A model generated the notes under the pieces. The model was given only the letters and a program-made list of their open reading frames with translations. It was not told the DNA's origin and ran no database searches. The position numbers and the translations under genes are program-made. From DASYPQ01 sp036006425 (GTDB lineage Bacteria > Planctomycetota > UBA1135 > GCA-002686595): a DNA stretch of 64,000 nucleotides. Location: the NCBI GenBank assembly GCA_036006425.1, contig DASYPQ010000010.1:1-64000 (forward strand), in the 5' to 3' direction. The number at the start of each line of letters is the position of its first letter. Positions within the stretch are counted from its first letter, which is position 1. Positions 44,803 to 56,659 of the stretch are shown one piece after another.

Positions 44803-47412
44803 CTACTTCACGCGCTCCTCCAGCTTGCGGCGCAGCAGCTCCTTGATCTGCTTCTCGAACTCGGCGTTCTGCTTCTCGAGATCGACGGCGAGCTTGCCGT
44901 CGACCTCCTTCGCGAGCATCTCATGCTCGCAGCGGAGGAGTGAGTTGCGGCGCACGGCCTCGATCGTCCGGCACAGGTCGTCGCAGTCGGGCAGCGCGCG
45001 CCGGATGAGCTCCTTGCTCTTGTGGAGCAGCACGACGAGCTCGCCGACTTCCGGGTCGTGCGTCTCCTTCTCGAGCTTCTCGGTCTCCGCGATCAGGTCG
45101 TCGAGGTTGTCGCCGCGCGCGTGGACGCTGCGGCGCAGGAATTCCGCGAACTGCGCGACGATCACCGCGCGGCGGTAGCCGGGCCCGGCGCCTTCGAAGC
45201 TCGTCTGCTGGCGCGCGAGCACGGGCTGCTCGATCTCGGTCGCCTCCTCGTCCGCGGCGGGAGCGTGGACCCTGCGCGGCGCCTTCCAGCGCAGCCGGAC
45301 CGTCGCGAGAGGCTTCTCGGAGGCGCCCGTCGCGCGCTCGATCTCGTAGAGCGCGGTCACCTGGTGTCCCGCGCCGACTTCACCGGCGTCGATCTTGTCG
45401 TTGCGGAAGTCCTTGTCGGCGATCGCGCGGTTCTCGTAGCCGAGCAGGCGGTAGCGCTCGACCTGCGCGGGATCGAACTCGACCTGCACCTTGACGTCGC
45501 GGGCGATCGTCTCGAACGCCCCGGTGAAACCGTCGACGATGACCTTCTTCGCCTCGGACGGCGAATCGATGTAGCTGCAGACGCCGTCGCCCTTGTCCGC
45601 GAGCTGCTCGAGCAGGACGTCGTTGTGGTTGTTCATGCCGACGCCGATCGTGTTCAGGTAGATCCCCTTCTCACGGATCGGCTTGACGCTCTCGCTGAGC
45701 TTCGCGGGATCCGTCTCGCCGACGTTCGCGACTCCGTCCGAGAGGAAGACGACGCGGTTCTGCGCCTCGGGGTTGATGTTCGCGAGGGCGATGGAGTACC
45801 CGAGCTTCAACCCCGCCTCGGAATTGGTGCTGTTCTCGGGCTCGAGCGTCTCGAGCGCCGATTCGATCGCGCTGCGGTTCTTGACCGAGGTCATCGGGAG
45901 GACCGTGCGCGCGTCGGTGCTGAACGCGACGAGCGCGAGGTTGTCGCCGGAACCGAGCTCGCCGACGAGCAGGCGCACGGCGTGCTTCACCATCTCGAGG
46001 CGGTTCTGCTCGCGCATGGAGCCCGAGACGTCGAGGACGAAGGTGAGGTTCAGGGGCTGGCGCTCCTGCTTCGCGACTTCGCGGCCGCGGACGACGACGC
46101 GCAGCATCGAGCGCTGCTTGTCCGAGCTGAAACGGCTCGGCGCGAGGTCGGTGTGGATCGCGAAGGTGCCCCGCGTCGGCGCGGGGACGTCGGCCTTGAA
46201 GTAGTTGACGAACTCCTCGGTGCGGACCTGCGCCTTCTCGGGGATGCGGCCCTCGTTGAGGTAGCGCCGCGCGAGGGCGTAGCTCGCCGTGTCGACGTCG
46301 ACGGAGAAGGTGGAGAGCGGATCGAGCGCCGCGAACTCGAACGCGTTGTCGCCGTAGAAGCGGAAGAACATGTCGCGCGGCCGCTCGCTCGGCCGTCGCT
46401 GGCACCCGCGCAGGATCCGCGCGCACTCGCTGTCGATCCACTGATCGCGATCGGAGGGATCGAGCTGGCGCAGCTTGTCGAGCGTCGAGAGATCGCCACC
46501 GACGAGCTCGTCGCGATCGTCCCCGGCGTAGCCAAGCCCGGCGAGTGCCTTGCGGCTGCCCAGGAAGAAGTCGTCGGAGTGATCGGCCGGGCCGTCCTGC
46601 GCCGGCGCCGGGCCGAGTTGATTCAGCAAGGACTGCGGGGGAGTACTGGAGGGCGCACCCGTCGCCGGCCCCGCACGCCCCTTTCTTGGACCGGACCCCA
46701 AGTGCCTTGCGGCGAACGGCGGGGAGCCCACTCCGATGGCGCTGCCGGATACCGTCGGTTCATTCACGCTCGGCAGGGCCTCCGTCGCCTTCGATCGATC
46801 GACGACCGCACCGGCATCCTTCTCGCCCACGTAGCCGAGCTTCTGCTGGAGTTGGTCCAGATGATCGAGCGTCGTCGAGTCGACGATGCGCTGACCCGCT
46901 TCGCCGCCCGCGACGAGCGGCGCGTTGGCCGGAGGCGGGGCCTCGTTCTCCTTCTCCTCGAACGCGAGCAGCTGCGGCTCTTCCGCGGCCTTCGCCGCCG
47001 GCACCTCGAGCTTGGCTGCGGCGCGTTCGCGTTGCGCCGGAACGCCCATCGCAACGATCGGATCGCGCCGTTCGAGATCCTTGCGCGACGTCCTGAAGCC
47101 GACGATCCCGATCAACGCGGCCGCTGCGATGCCCGCCGCGATCCGCACGGACGGCAGCGCGTACCAGGGGCGCTTCCGCAACGCGCGCGCGTCGGCGAGG
47201 ATCTCGCTCGCCGCGTCCGTCGGCAGTGCCTCCCCGCTCGCCATCGCCGTCTGCACGAGGCCGATCGTCGCTTCGATCCGCTCGCGCTCGGCGCGCAGCC
47301 CGGCGCTCGCTTCGAGCGCCTTCTCCACTTCCGCGCGGACCTCTTCGCTCGCTTCGCCAAGAATGAAGGCGCACAGCTTCTCGTGCAGCCCTTGTTCGAT
47401 TTCGTTCGTCAT
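44803..47412 (-). CDS. Anti-sigma-like/von Willebrand type A (YfbK-like) membrane protein
   Basis: The 869-residue protein has three parts. Residues 1-75 are a cytoplasmic helical segment like those of anti-sigma factors (LHEKLCAFILGEASEEVRAEVE). A membrane helix follows near 88-105 (VRIAAGIAAAALIGIVGF). The large outer part has a low-complexity stretch, a YfbK-type N-terminal block (FSVDVDTASYALARRYL), a VWA domain with the MIDAS motif DVSGSM at about 461-466, and the YfbK-type C-terminal region. The start overlaps the ECF sigma stop (ATGA), which supports an anti-sigma role with an extracytoplasmic ligand-binding domain. Confidence 0.85.
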   Translation of the reverse strand: MTNEIEQGLHEKLCAFILGEASEEVRAEVEKALEASAGLRAERERIEATIGLVQTAMASGEALPTDAASEILADARALRKRPWYALPSVRIAAGIAAAALIGIVGFRTSRKDLERRDPIVAMGVPAQRERAAAKLEVPAAKAAEEPQLLAFEEKENEAPPPANAPLVAGGEAGQRIVDSTTLDHLDQLQQKLGYVGEKDAGAVVDRSKATEALPSVNEPTVSGSAIGVGSPPFAARHLGSGPRKGRAGPATGAPSSTPPQSLLNQLGPAPAQDGPADHSDDFFLGSRKALAGLGYAGDDRDELVGGDLSTLDKLRQLDPSDRDQWIDSECARILRGCQRRPSERPRDMFFRFYGDNAFEFAALDPLSTFSVDVDTASYALARRYLNEGRIPEKAQVRTEEFVNYFKADVPAPTRGTFAIHTDLAPSRFSSDKQRSMLRVVVRGREVAKQERQPLNLTFVLDVSGSMREQNRLEMVKHAVRLLVGELGSGDNLALVAFSTDARTVLPMTSVKNRSAIESALETLEPENSTNSEAGLKLGYSIALANINPEAQNRVVFLSDGVANVGETDPAKLSESVKPIREKGIYLNTIGVGMNNHNDVLLEQLADKGDGVCSYIDSPSEAKKVIVDGFTGAFETIARDVKVQVEFDPAQVERYRLLGYENRAIADKDFRNDKIDAGEVGAGHQVTALYEIERATGASEKPLATVRLRWKAPRRVHAPAADEEATEIEQPVLARQQTSFEGAGPGYRRAVIVAQFAEFLRRSVHARGDNLDDLIAETEKLEKETHDPEVGELVVLLHKSKELIRRALPDCDDLCRTIEAVRRNSLLRCEHEMLAKEVDGKLAVDLEKQNAEFEKQIKELLRRKLEERVK

Positions 47413-48056
47413 GACAGTTCTCCTCGGATCACGTCCAGACGAAGAGACGCCGCGGTCGCCTCGCTTCTTGTGACGCGCACCGGCTGCGCCTCGAGCACTG
47501 GCGCGAGCCCCGCTCCGAGCGCCTTCAGCCCGATGCTCACGAGCCACCCCACCGTCCCGATCGGCCGCCCCGTGATCTCGGCGATCTCCTTGTAGCTGCG
47601 CTCGCCGAGCAGCCTCAGCACGAGCACCTCGCGCTGCTCGACCGGGAGCTTCCCGATCTCGCGCTCGACCGCCTCGCGCGTGTCCCGCTCGTCGACGGTT
47701 CCCATCCCGCCGCCGTGCGACTCCTCCGCCGCGACTTCCTGCTCGCGCCGCCTGCGCCGCTTCTCCGCCCGCATCGTGTCCATACAGCCGTTCCTCGTCA
47801 CCTTGTGCAGCCACGAGAGGAGGTGCACACGCTCCAGGCGCGGATCGCCGACGGCTTCGCTCGGAAGCTCGGGCGGCGTCTGCGCCAATTTGAGGAAGAC
47901 GTCCTGCACCACGTCCTCGTAGAGGCTGCCCGGTCCGAGCAACGCCCGCGCGTGTCGCAGGAGCGCCGCCTGGTGGAGGTTCACGAGCTCGGTGAACGCC
48001 GTCGCGTCACCGCGCTGGAACGACCTCAGCAGTTGGCCGTCGGATGGGCTGGTCAT
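47409..48056 (-). CDS. ECF-type RNA polymerase sigma factor
   Basis: The 215-residue sigma factor has region 2 (YEDVVQDVFLKLAQ, SWLHKVTRNGCMDTMRAEKRR) and region 4 (LPVEQREVLVLRLLGERSYKEIAEITGRPIGTVGWLV). The closing helix has GWLVSIGLKAL where most sigma factors have SR-x-x-RA. It is translationally coupled to the VWA/anti-sigma gene and divergent from the agmatinase gene across 156 bp. It probably controls its own operon. Confidence 0.9.
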   Translation of the reverse strand: MTSPSDGQLLRSFQRGDATAFTELVNLHQAALLRHARALLGPGSLYEDVVQDVFLKLAQTPPELPSEAVGDPRLERVHLLSWLHKVTRNGCMDTMRAEKRRRRREQEVAAEESHGGGMGTVDERDTREAVEREIGKLPVEQREVLVLRLLGERSYKEIAEITGRPIGTVGWLVSIGLKALGAGLAPVLEAQPVRVTRSEATAASLRLDVIRGELS

Positions 48057-48212
48057 GGGCGGTAGGGTCTTCGGCGCCTCGAACGGCGCTCCGATGGAGG
48101 TTCTTGGCTGGATTTCGACTGCCGGGCGATCCTGGCCTCTCGAAGGCGCCGGAGATAGCGGTTGTGCCCCAACGGGTTACCGCCGTACAAATCGGCGCGC
48201 AGAGGCCCGTTC

Positions 48213-49262
48213 GTGAGCACGCAGTTCGATCCCGACGCCGCCGCCCAACCCGGGAGCGGCATCTTCGGCCTCTCCGACGATCCGGCGCGCGCCCGCGTCC
48301 ACGTCCTCCCCGTGCCCTTCGACGCCACGACCTCGTACCGGAAGGGAGCCGCGCGCGGTCCGGCGGCGCTCCTCCAGGCGAGCCGCCAGGTCGAGCTCTT
48401 CGACGCCGGCTCGACGGGCTCGGCGAAGCCCTACCTCCAGGGCATCTGCATGCTCGCCGCGGATCCGCGGATCGCGAAGCTCAACGACGAAGCGACGACG
48501 ATGGCGGACCGGATCATCGCGGTCGGCGGATCGATCGGGAAGGACAAGGCGCTCGCGCGCGATCTCGAGCGCGTGAACGCGATCGGCGCCGAGGTGAACG
48601 CGATCGTGCGCGCGGCGACGGAGAAGATCCTCGACCTCGGCAAGCTGCCCGCGCTCGTCGGAGGCGACCACTCGACTCCGTTCGGCGCGATGGAGGCGCT
48701 GAGCGAGCGCTTCCCCGGACTCGGGATCCTGCACTTCGACGCGCACGCCGACCTGCGCGAAGCGTTCGAGGGCTTCCAGTGGTCGCACGCATCGATCATG
48801 CACAACGTGACGACGCGCCTCCCCGGCGTCGGGCTCCTCGTCCAAGTCGGGATCCGCGACGTCGGCGAGCGCGAGCACGAGCGGATCCTGGGCTCGAAGG
48901 GCCGGATCCGGACGCTGTTCGACGCCGAGTGGGCGCGCGCGCGGCTCGAAGGCTTCAACCTGCGCGAGCTCGTGAAGAAGCGGCTCGAGCTGCTGCCCGA
49001 ACGCGTGTACGTCTCGTTCGACGTCGATGCACTCGACCCGACGCTGTGTCCGAACACCGGCACGCCGGTTCCAGGCGGGCTCGGCTGGCACGAGACCTTG
49101 CTCTGGATCGAGGAGCTGGCGAGGTCCGGGCGCACGATCGTCGGCCTCGACCTGAACGAGGTCAGCCCCGGCTCGACCGACCCGGAAGAGGACAGCTGGG
49201 ATGCGATCGTCGGCGCGCGGCTCCTCTACCGGCTGATCGGCGCCGCGACCGCGACCGGATAG
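48213..49262 (+). CDS. Agmatinase/arginase family ureohydrolase
   Basis: The 349-residue manganese enzyme is expected to hydrolyse a guanidino compound to urea and an amine. All metal-binding blocks are present: GGDHS near residue 150, DAHADLR near 176 and SFDVDALDP near 268. An insert of about 40 residues (LDRIIAVGG region, 100-140) separates the N-terminal strand from the first block. Agmatinase, arginase or guanidinobutyrase activity cannot be told apart here. The GTG start has AGAGG seven bases upstream. It heads a plus-strand run toward aroB. Confidence 0.88.
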   Translation: MSTQFDPDAAAQPGSGIFGLSDDPARARVHVLPVPFDATTSYRKGAARGPAALLQASRQVELFDAGSTGSAKPYLQGICMLAADPRIAKLNDEATTMADRIIAVGGSIGKDKALARDLERVNAIGAEVNAIVRAATEKILDLGKLPALVGGDHSTPFGAMEALSERFPGLGILHFDAHADLREAFEGFQWSHASIMHNVTTRLPGVGLLVQVGIRDVGEREHERILGSKGRIRTLFDAEWARARLEGFNLRELVKKRLELLPERVYVSFDVDALDPTLCPNTGTPVPGGLGWHETLLWIEELARSGRTIVGLDLNEVSPGSTDPEEDSWDAIVGARLLYRLIGAATATG

Positions 49263-49321
49263 ATGCGGAAATGTCGGCTGCGAGGCCTCGTACGGCGCGC
49301 CCCCCACGAGGCGCCCACGAG

Positions 49322-49834
49322 ATGGAAGAGCACGCTCCGCAAGAGATCCCCCCGACGGCTCCTCCTCCTTCCATCATCGAAGTCGAAGCGATCCCCCTCT
49401 CCCCCGCCGAAGGCGCGGGACCGACGATCGACGCGCCGCCGCCTCCTCCTCCGCCCGAACCGCCGCCTTTCGTCGATCCGGTGCCACCCCCGAAGCTGCG
49501 GCCCACGTGGCGCGAGCACGCCTGGTCGGTCCTCTGCCACCTGATGCTCTTCCTCGCGATCCCGACGGTGTTCCTCGGCGGGGTGATCACGTTCTTCCTC
49601 TGGCAGATCAAGGGCGGCAAGGATCCCGAGGTCGAGGACCAGGGCCGCGAAGCCCTGAACTTCCAGATCAACGTGGCCGCGCTCACGGCGCTCCTCTCGA
49701 TCACGTTCTTCGGGATGCCGCTCGTGCCGATCGTCTGGCTCGTCGCGGGGATCTTCTGCGTGATCGCGGCGCGCCGGGCCGCGGGCGGCGAGCGCTACCG
49801 CTATCCCTGGATCCTGCGCGTCGTGACCCACTGA
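49322..49834 (+). CDS. DUF4870-like membrane protein
   Basis: The 170-residue protein has a Pro-rich N-terminal third (DAPPPPPPPEPPP) and three hydrophobic segments (HLMLFLAIPTVFLGGVITFFLW, NVAALTALLSITFF, VPIVWLVAGIFCVIAA). The segment KDPEVEDQGREALNFQINV between them is the DUF4870 (Tic20-like) signature. An ATG at 49271 would add 17 residues. Function unknown. Confidence 0.8.
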   Translation: MEEHAPQEIPPTAPPPSIIEVEAIPLSPAEGAGPTIDAPPPPPPPEPPPFVDPVPPPKLRPTWREHAWSVLCHLMLFLAIPTVFLGGVITFFLWQIKGGKDPEVEDQGREALNFQINVAALTALLSITFFGMPLVPIVWLVAGIFCVIAARRAAGGERYRYPWILRVVTH

Positions 49835-49866
49835 GCCGGGCCGCGCCGGGCGTAGAATCGCCCGGC

Positions 49867-50619
49867 ATGTCCGGCAGCCGCCCCCTGATCGGCATCGACG
49901 GCGTGCTTTCGCTCGCGGAGAGCCCCCGGCTCGTGCTCGCGGCGCGCTACGCCGACTCGATCCTCAAGGCCGGCGGCATCCCGGTCGCGATTCCGCCCGT
50001 CGGAGGTCCGAGCGACATCGAGCGCCTCCTCGATCGCCTCGACGGCGTGCTCTTCTCGGGCGGAGACGACTTCGACACGGAGCGACTGTCTCTCGGACCG
50101 GTGCACCCCGCGGCGACCCCGGTCCCGACCGCGAAGCAGGATTTCGACTTCGAGCTCGCGCACGCGGTGATCGCGAAGCGGATCCCCGTGCTCGGGATCT
50201 GCTACGGGATGCAGCTCCTCGGCCTCGCCGAGGGCGCGGGACTCTGGCAGCACCTGCCCGACGACCGACCTGGAGGCGCGCCGCACAGCGGAGGCGTCGT
50301 GCACGCGGTCGCGATCGCGCCGGACTCGATCGTCGGGAGGCTCCTCGGCGAGAGCACGGTCGACGTCGTCTCGCGGCACCATCAGGCGCTCGCGCGCGTC
50401 GCCGCTCCCTGGCGCGTCTCTGGCACGGATCCCGAGGGACTGATCGAGGCGATCGAGCGCGCGGATCATCCGTTCGCGGTCGGAGTGCAGTGGCACCCGG
50501 AGCTCGCGCCGGAGGGGAGCGCGCACGACCGGCTCTTCCGCGGTCTCGTCGGCGCCGCCGCGCTGCGGGCGCGCAGGCAGTTCGCGACGCCGACGGCCCC
50601 GGGCGCGGTGCGCGCGTGA
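49867..50619 (+). CDS. Class I glutamine amidotransferase / peptidase C26 family hydrolase
   Basis: The 250-residue protein has LFSGGDDFD near residue 63, the nucleophile Cys in LGICYGMQLLG near 112 and the partner His-Glu in QWHPE near 211, the full triad. The pattern matches gamma-glutamyl-gamma-aminobutyrate hydrolases (PuuD-like). Together with the upstream ureohydrolase it could belong to a putrescine route (agmatine to putrescine, then gamma-glutamyl derivatives), but the other Puu genes are absent from the window. The stop overlaps the aroB start (GTGA). Confidence 0.85.
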   Translation: MSGSRPLIGIDGVLSLAESPRLVLAARYADSILKAGGIPVAIPPVGGPSDIERLLDRLDGVLFSGGDDFDTERLSLGPVHPAATPVPTAKQDFDFELAHAVIAKRIPVLGICYGMQLLGLAEGAGLWQHLPDDRPGGAPHSGGVVHAVAIAPDSIVGRLLGESTVDVVSRHHQALARVAAPWRVSGTDPEGLIEAIERADHPFAVGVQWHPELAPEGSAHDRLFRGLVGAAALRARRQFATPTAPGAVRA

Positions 50620-51671
50620 ACAGCGTCCGCGTCGCGACGGATCCGCCGTACGAAGTCCGGATCGGGCGCGGGCTGCTGCGCGAGGTCGTTTCGCAGACGG
50701 CGCGTTTTTCGGCGCGCGCCGTGCTCACCGACGAGGTCGTCGGGCCGCTCTACCTCGCGCGGCTCGAGGGACTGACGGCGCGTGCGCACGCGGTCCCCGC
50801 CGGCGAGGGGAGCAAGCGCTTCGCGGTGCTCGAGCGCGTCCTCGATTTCATGGCCGCGAGCGATCTCGACCGCGGCGCGTGCCTCGTCGCGCTCGGCGGC
50901 GGCGTCGTCGGCGACCTCGGCGGGCTCGCCGCTTCGCTCTACATGCGCGGCATCGCGTTCGCGCAGGTGCCGACGACGCTGCTCGCGCAGGTCGACGCGT
51001 CAGTCGGAGGCAAGACGGCAGTCGATCTGGCGGCGGGCAAGAACCTCGCCGGGACGTTCCACCAGCCCGCGGTCGTGCTCGCGGACACCGACACGCTCGC
51101 GACGCTCCCCGATGTCGAGTTCCGTTCGGGCCTCGGCGAAGTCGTGAAATCCGCGCTCCTCGACGGCGACGCCGCTCTCGCCGCGCTCGAAGGCGCGGTC
51201 CCGGCGCTCCTCGCGCGCGACCCGGACGTGCTCGCGGACGTCGTCGCGCGCTGCGTCCGCACGAAGGCCGCGATCGTCGCGCGCGATCCGGGCGAGCACG
51301 GCGAGCGCAAGATCCTGAATCTCGGCCACACGTTCGCGCACGCGATCGAGCGCGCGGCGGGCTACGGTGCCGTCCCGCACGGGCTCGCGGTCGCGACGGG
51401 CCTCGCGCTGGCGCTGCGCGCGAGCGAGCGCGCCGGGATCCTCGCCGACGCGGCGCTCCCCGGCCGGATCGATCGCCTGCTCCGGGGTCTGGCCCTGCCG
51501 CACGATCTCGTCGCGTTGCGCGCGGCGTATCCCGCCGTGCCCGACGAGGCGCGGATCGCGGCGGCGATGCGCCACGACAAGAAGGGCGTCGCCGGGAGGC
51601 CGCGCTTCGTGCTGCCGAAGCGCGCCGGAGCGATCGAGATCGACGTCGAGCTCGCTAGCCCTTGGACTTGA
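50616..51671 (+). CDS. aroB: 3-dehydroquinate synthase
   Basis: This enzyme is the second step of the shikimate pathway, converting DAHP to 3-dehydroquinate with NAD and a divalent metal. The 351 residues contain ALGGGVVGDLGGLAASLYMRG, PTTLLAQVDASVGGKTAVDL, the metal ligands in ILNLGHTFAHAIE and VPHGLAVATG, and MRHDKKGVAG near the end. GTG start coupled to the amidotransferase gene. The last 17 bp overlap the convergent TlpA-like gene. Confidence 0.95.
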   Translation: MNSVRVATDPPYEVRIGRGLLREVVSQTARFSARAVLTDEVVGPLYLARLEGLTARAHAVPAGEGSKRFAVLERVLDFMAASDLDRGACLVALGGGVVGDLGGLAASLYMRGIAFAQVPTTLLAQVDASVGGKTAVDLAAGKNLAGTFHQPAVVLADTDTLATLPDVEFRSGLGEVVKSALLDGDAALAALEGAVPALLARDPDVLADVVARCVRTKAAIVARDPGEHGERKILNLGHTFAHAIERAAGYGAVPHGLAVATGLALALRASERAGILADAALPGRIDRLLRGLALPHDLVALRAAYPAVPDEARIAAAMRHDKKGVAGRPRFVLPKRAGAIEIDVELASPWT

Positions 51672-52680
51672 TCGTCTGGAGCTGGAACTTGGCGCGTTCC
51701 GCGGCCTTCGTCCCCTCGTACTTCTTGACGAACTCCTCGATCTTCGGCTTCGCCTTGTCGCGCTTCAGCGGCCGGATCTGATCCTTGAGCCGCTCGAGCG
51801 CCTTCGCGGCGTCGATCTCGGCCTTCATCTTCGGATCCGCGTTGATCTCGTCGATCCGCTTCTTCGCCTTGGCGCCCGCTTCCGACGAGGGGAGCTCCTT
51901 CGCGACGCCGTCGAGCACCCGGATCGCGCGGTCGGGATCGCGCGCCTTGACGAGGCGCTCCGCCTGGTCGGTCAGGGCCTTCACGTGCTTCTCGATCGCG
52001 TCCTTGAGCCCGGTCGCGTCCTTCTTCTGCGCTTCCGTGGCCTTGTCGTCGGCGAGGACCGCGTCGGCCTCCTTGAGGGCCGCGGCGAGCTCCCCGTCGC
52101 CTGCGAGCTCGACGGACTTCGACACCCGCGCGTCGACTTCCGCCGCGTAGTGCAGGGCCAGGAAATCGGTCTTCGGGCGCTTCGCGCCCTTGAGGGCCTT
52201 CTTGATGACGGCCTTCGAGAGCTCGTACGGCGAGCCCTGCCAGGCGACGTTCCCTTGCGCGTCGATCAGGACCGAGTGCGGGATCCCCGTGACGCCGTAG
52301 GCGCCGGACGAATGCGATCCGGCCGCGACGGTGAAGTTCAGGTCGAGCTGCTCGACGTACGGCTCGACGAGATCGACGGCTTCATCGCTGAGAGCGAGGA
52401 CCTTGAGCCCCTGGCTCGCGAACTCGGCGTCGACTTCCTTGAGGTGAGGCCACGCCCCACGGCAGGGCACTCACCAAGTGGCCCAGAACTCGATCAGCAC
52501 GGCCTGCCCGCGCAGGGCGACGAGGTTCGGGTCGGTGCCCAGGTTGTTGAGCCAGGTCTTGCCGTTGATCTCGGGCGCCGGCTTGCCGACTTCCGGCTCT
52601 TCGGCGGAGGGGAGTGCGCTCTTGAACGCCAGTCCGAGCGCGGCGAGCGCGACAGCGGCGAACGCGAGGGTCAGCTTCAT
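51655..52680 (-). CDS. TlpA/thioredoxin-fold exported protein with in-frame UGA (candidate selenoprotein)
   Basis: Read through one TGA (52473-52471), this is a 341-residue protein. It has a signal peptide (MKLTLAFAAVALAALGLAF), then a TlpA-type domain: VGKPAPEINGKTW, VLIEFWATW, UGA at position 70, V71, P72, C73, continuing RGAWPHLKEV and the thioredoxin cis-Pro block VTGIPHSVLIDAQG. The UGA falls exactly where the first, nucleophilic Cys of WCxPC belongs, giving UxxC. Residues 170-341 are a charged helical, repeat-like tail. Conventional reading would give a dead 69-residue fragment plus an unstarted remainder. Either selenocysteine is inserted here or the gene carries a stop mutation. Promoter side is shared with carB. 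Confidence 0.75.
52443..52475 (-). promoter_or_regulatory. Stem-loop spanning the in-frame UGA (possible SECIS)
   Basis: On the minus strand GGTGAG (52475-52470), which contains the UGA, pairs with CTCACC (52448-52443). Inside it GCCC (52468-52465) pairs with GGGC (52457-52454) around a 7-base loop TGCCGTG. Bacterial selenocysteine elements lie directly downstream of the UGA, but their loops are usually farther from it than here, so this is a candidate only. Confidence 0.4.
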
Positions 52681-52860
52681 CGGTCTCAGTCTCCCGGGGC
52701 GATCTTCCGACGCCCCCATCGTCAGATCCAGATTACCAGTTCCCGGGTCGACGGTGCATCGACAACCGCGTCTGGCTTTGGTTCAATCTTGCGCCTTCGC
52801 CGGCCGCAATGGCTGCGGACGCGTGGAGGCGACCCGGAGCGCCCTCCCCGTCCCCCCTCG

Positions 52861-56104
<3,244 letters not shown>

Positions 56105-56133
<29 letters not shown>

Positions 56134-56659
56134 TCTCGGCCTCGAACGTCCACTGATCCTTCGGGATCTCCTGCGGCTTCACGCGTCGGTCGGCGTTCTC
56201 GATCTTGACCATCGTGACCTTCACGCGCCGGCTCTGCGCCTCGATCGTGTAGAGGAAGTTCGCGATCGTCGTGCGCGCGAACGCGCGGTCGCGGTTGTCG
56301 GGGCGGATGTTGATCGCCTTGTCGACGACACCCTTCGCGATGGGATCCGGCTTGGAAGGCACGAGATCGAGGTTGCCCACCTCGACGCGGTCCATCGTGC
56401 CGACCTTGTAGATGTACTCCTGGAGATTGGCCTCGCCTTGCAGGCTCTCGCCCTTGAGGCCTTCGGTCAGCTGCGAGTGCTTGCGCGCGAGCTGCGCGAG
56501 CTGGGGCGCGATCTTCGCGACGTCCTCCGAGTAGTTCTGCTTCATCTCCGAGAGGCGCGACGCGTGCCGCAACCCGATCCACAGGAGGACGACGGATCCG
56601 AGCAGCGCGGCGAGGATGATGCCGCGCGCGAGATTCATCGACTTGAAGAAGGCTTTCAT
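56105..56659 (-). CDS. PilO/GspM-like pilus or secretion assembly protein
   Basis: The 184-residue bitopic protein has a short cytoplasmic N-terminus, one membrane helix (residues 13-30, GIILAALLGSVVLLWIGL), a coiled-coil stretch (about 35-75) and a small alpha/beta periplasmic domain. This is the PilO/GspM layout, although there is no strict motif. Its start overlaps the stop of the PilMN-like gene (ATGA), as expected for partners of the inner-membrane platform of type IV pili or type II secretion. Confidence 0.65.

Noticed and set aside
51655..52719. Pseudogene or frameshift interpretation of the TlpA-like gene
   Set aside because: There is no frame change, only one UGA, and it replaces precisely the nucleophilic Cys. 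The coding pattern continues unchanged for about 270 codons, so selenocysteine is the simpler reading, though not proven.
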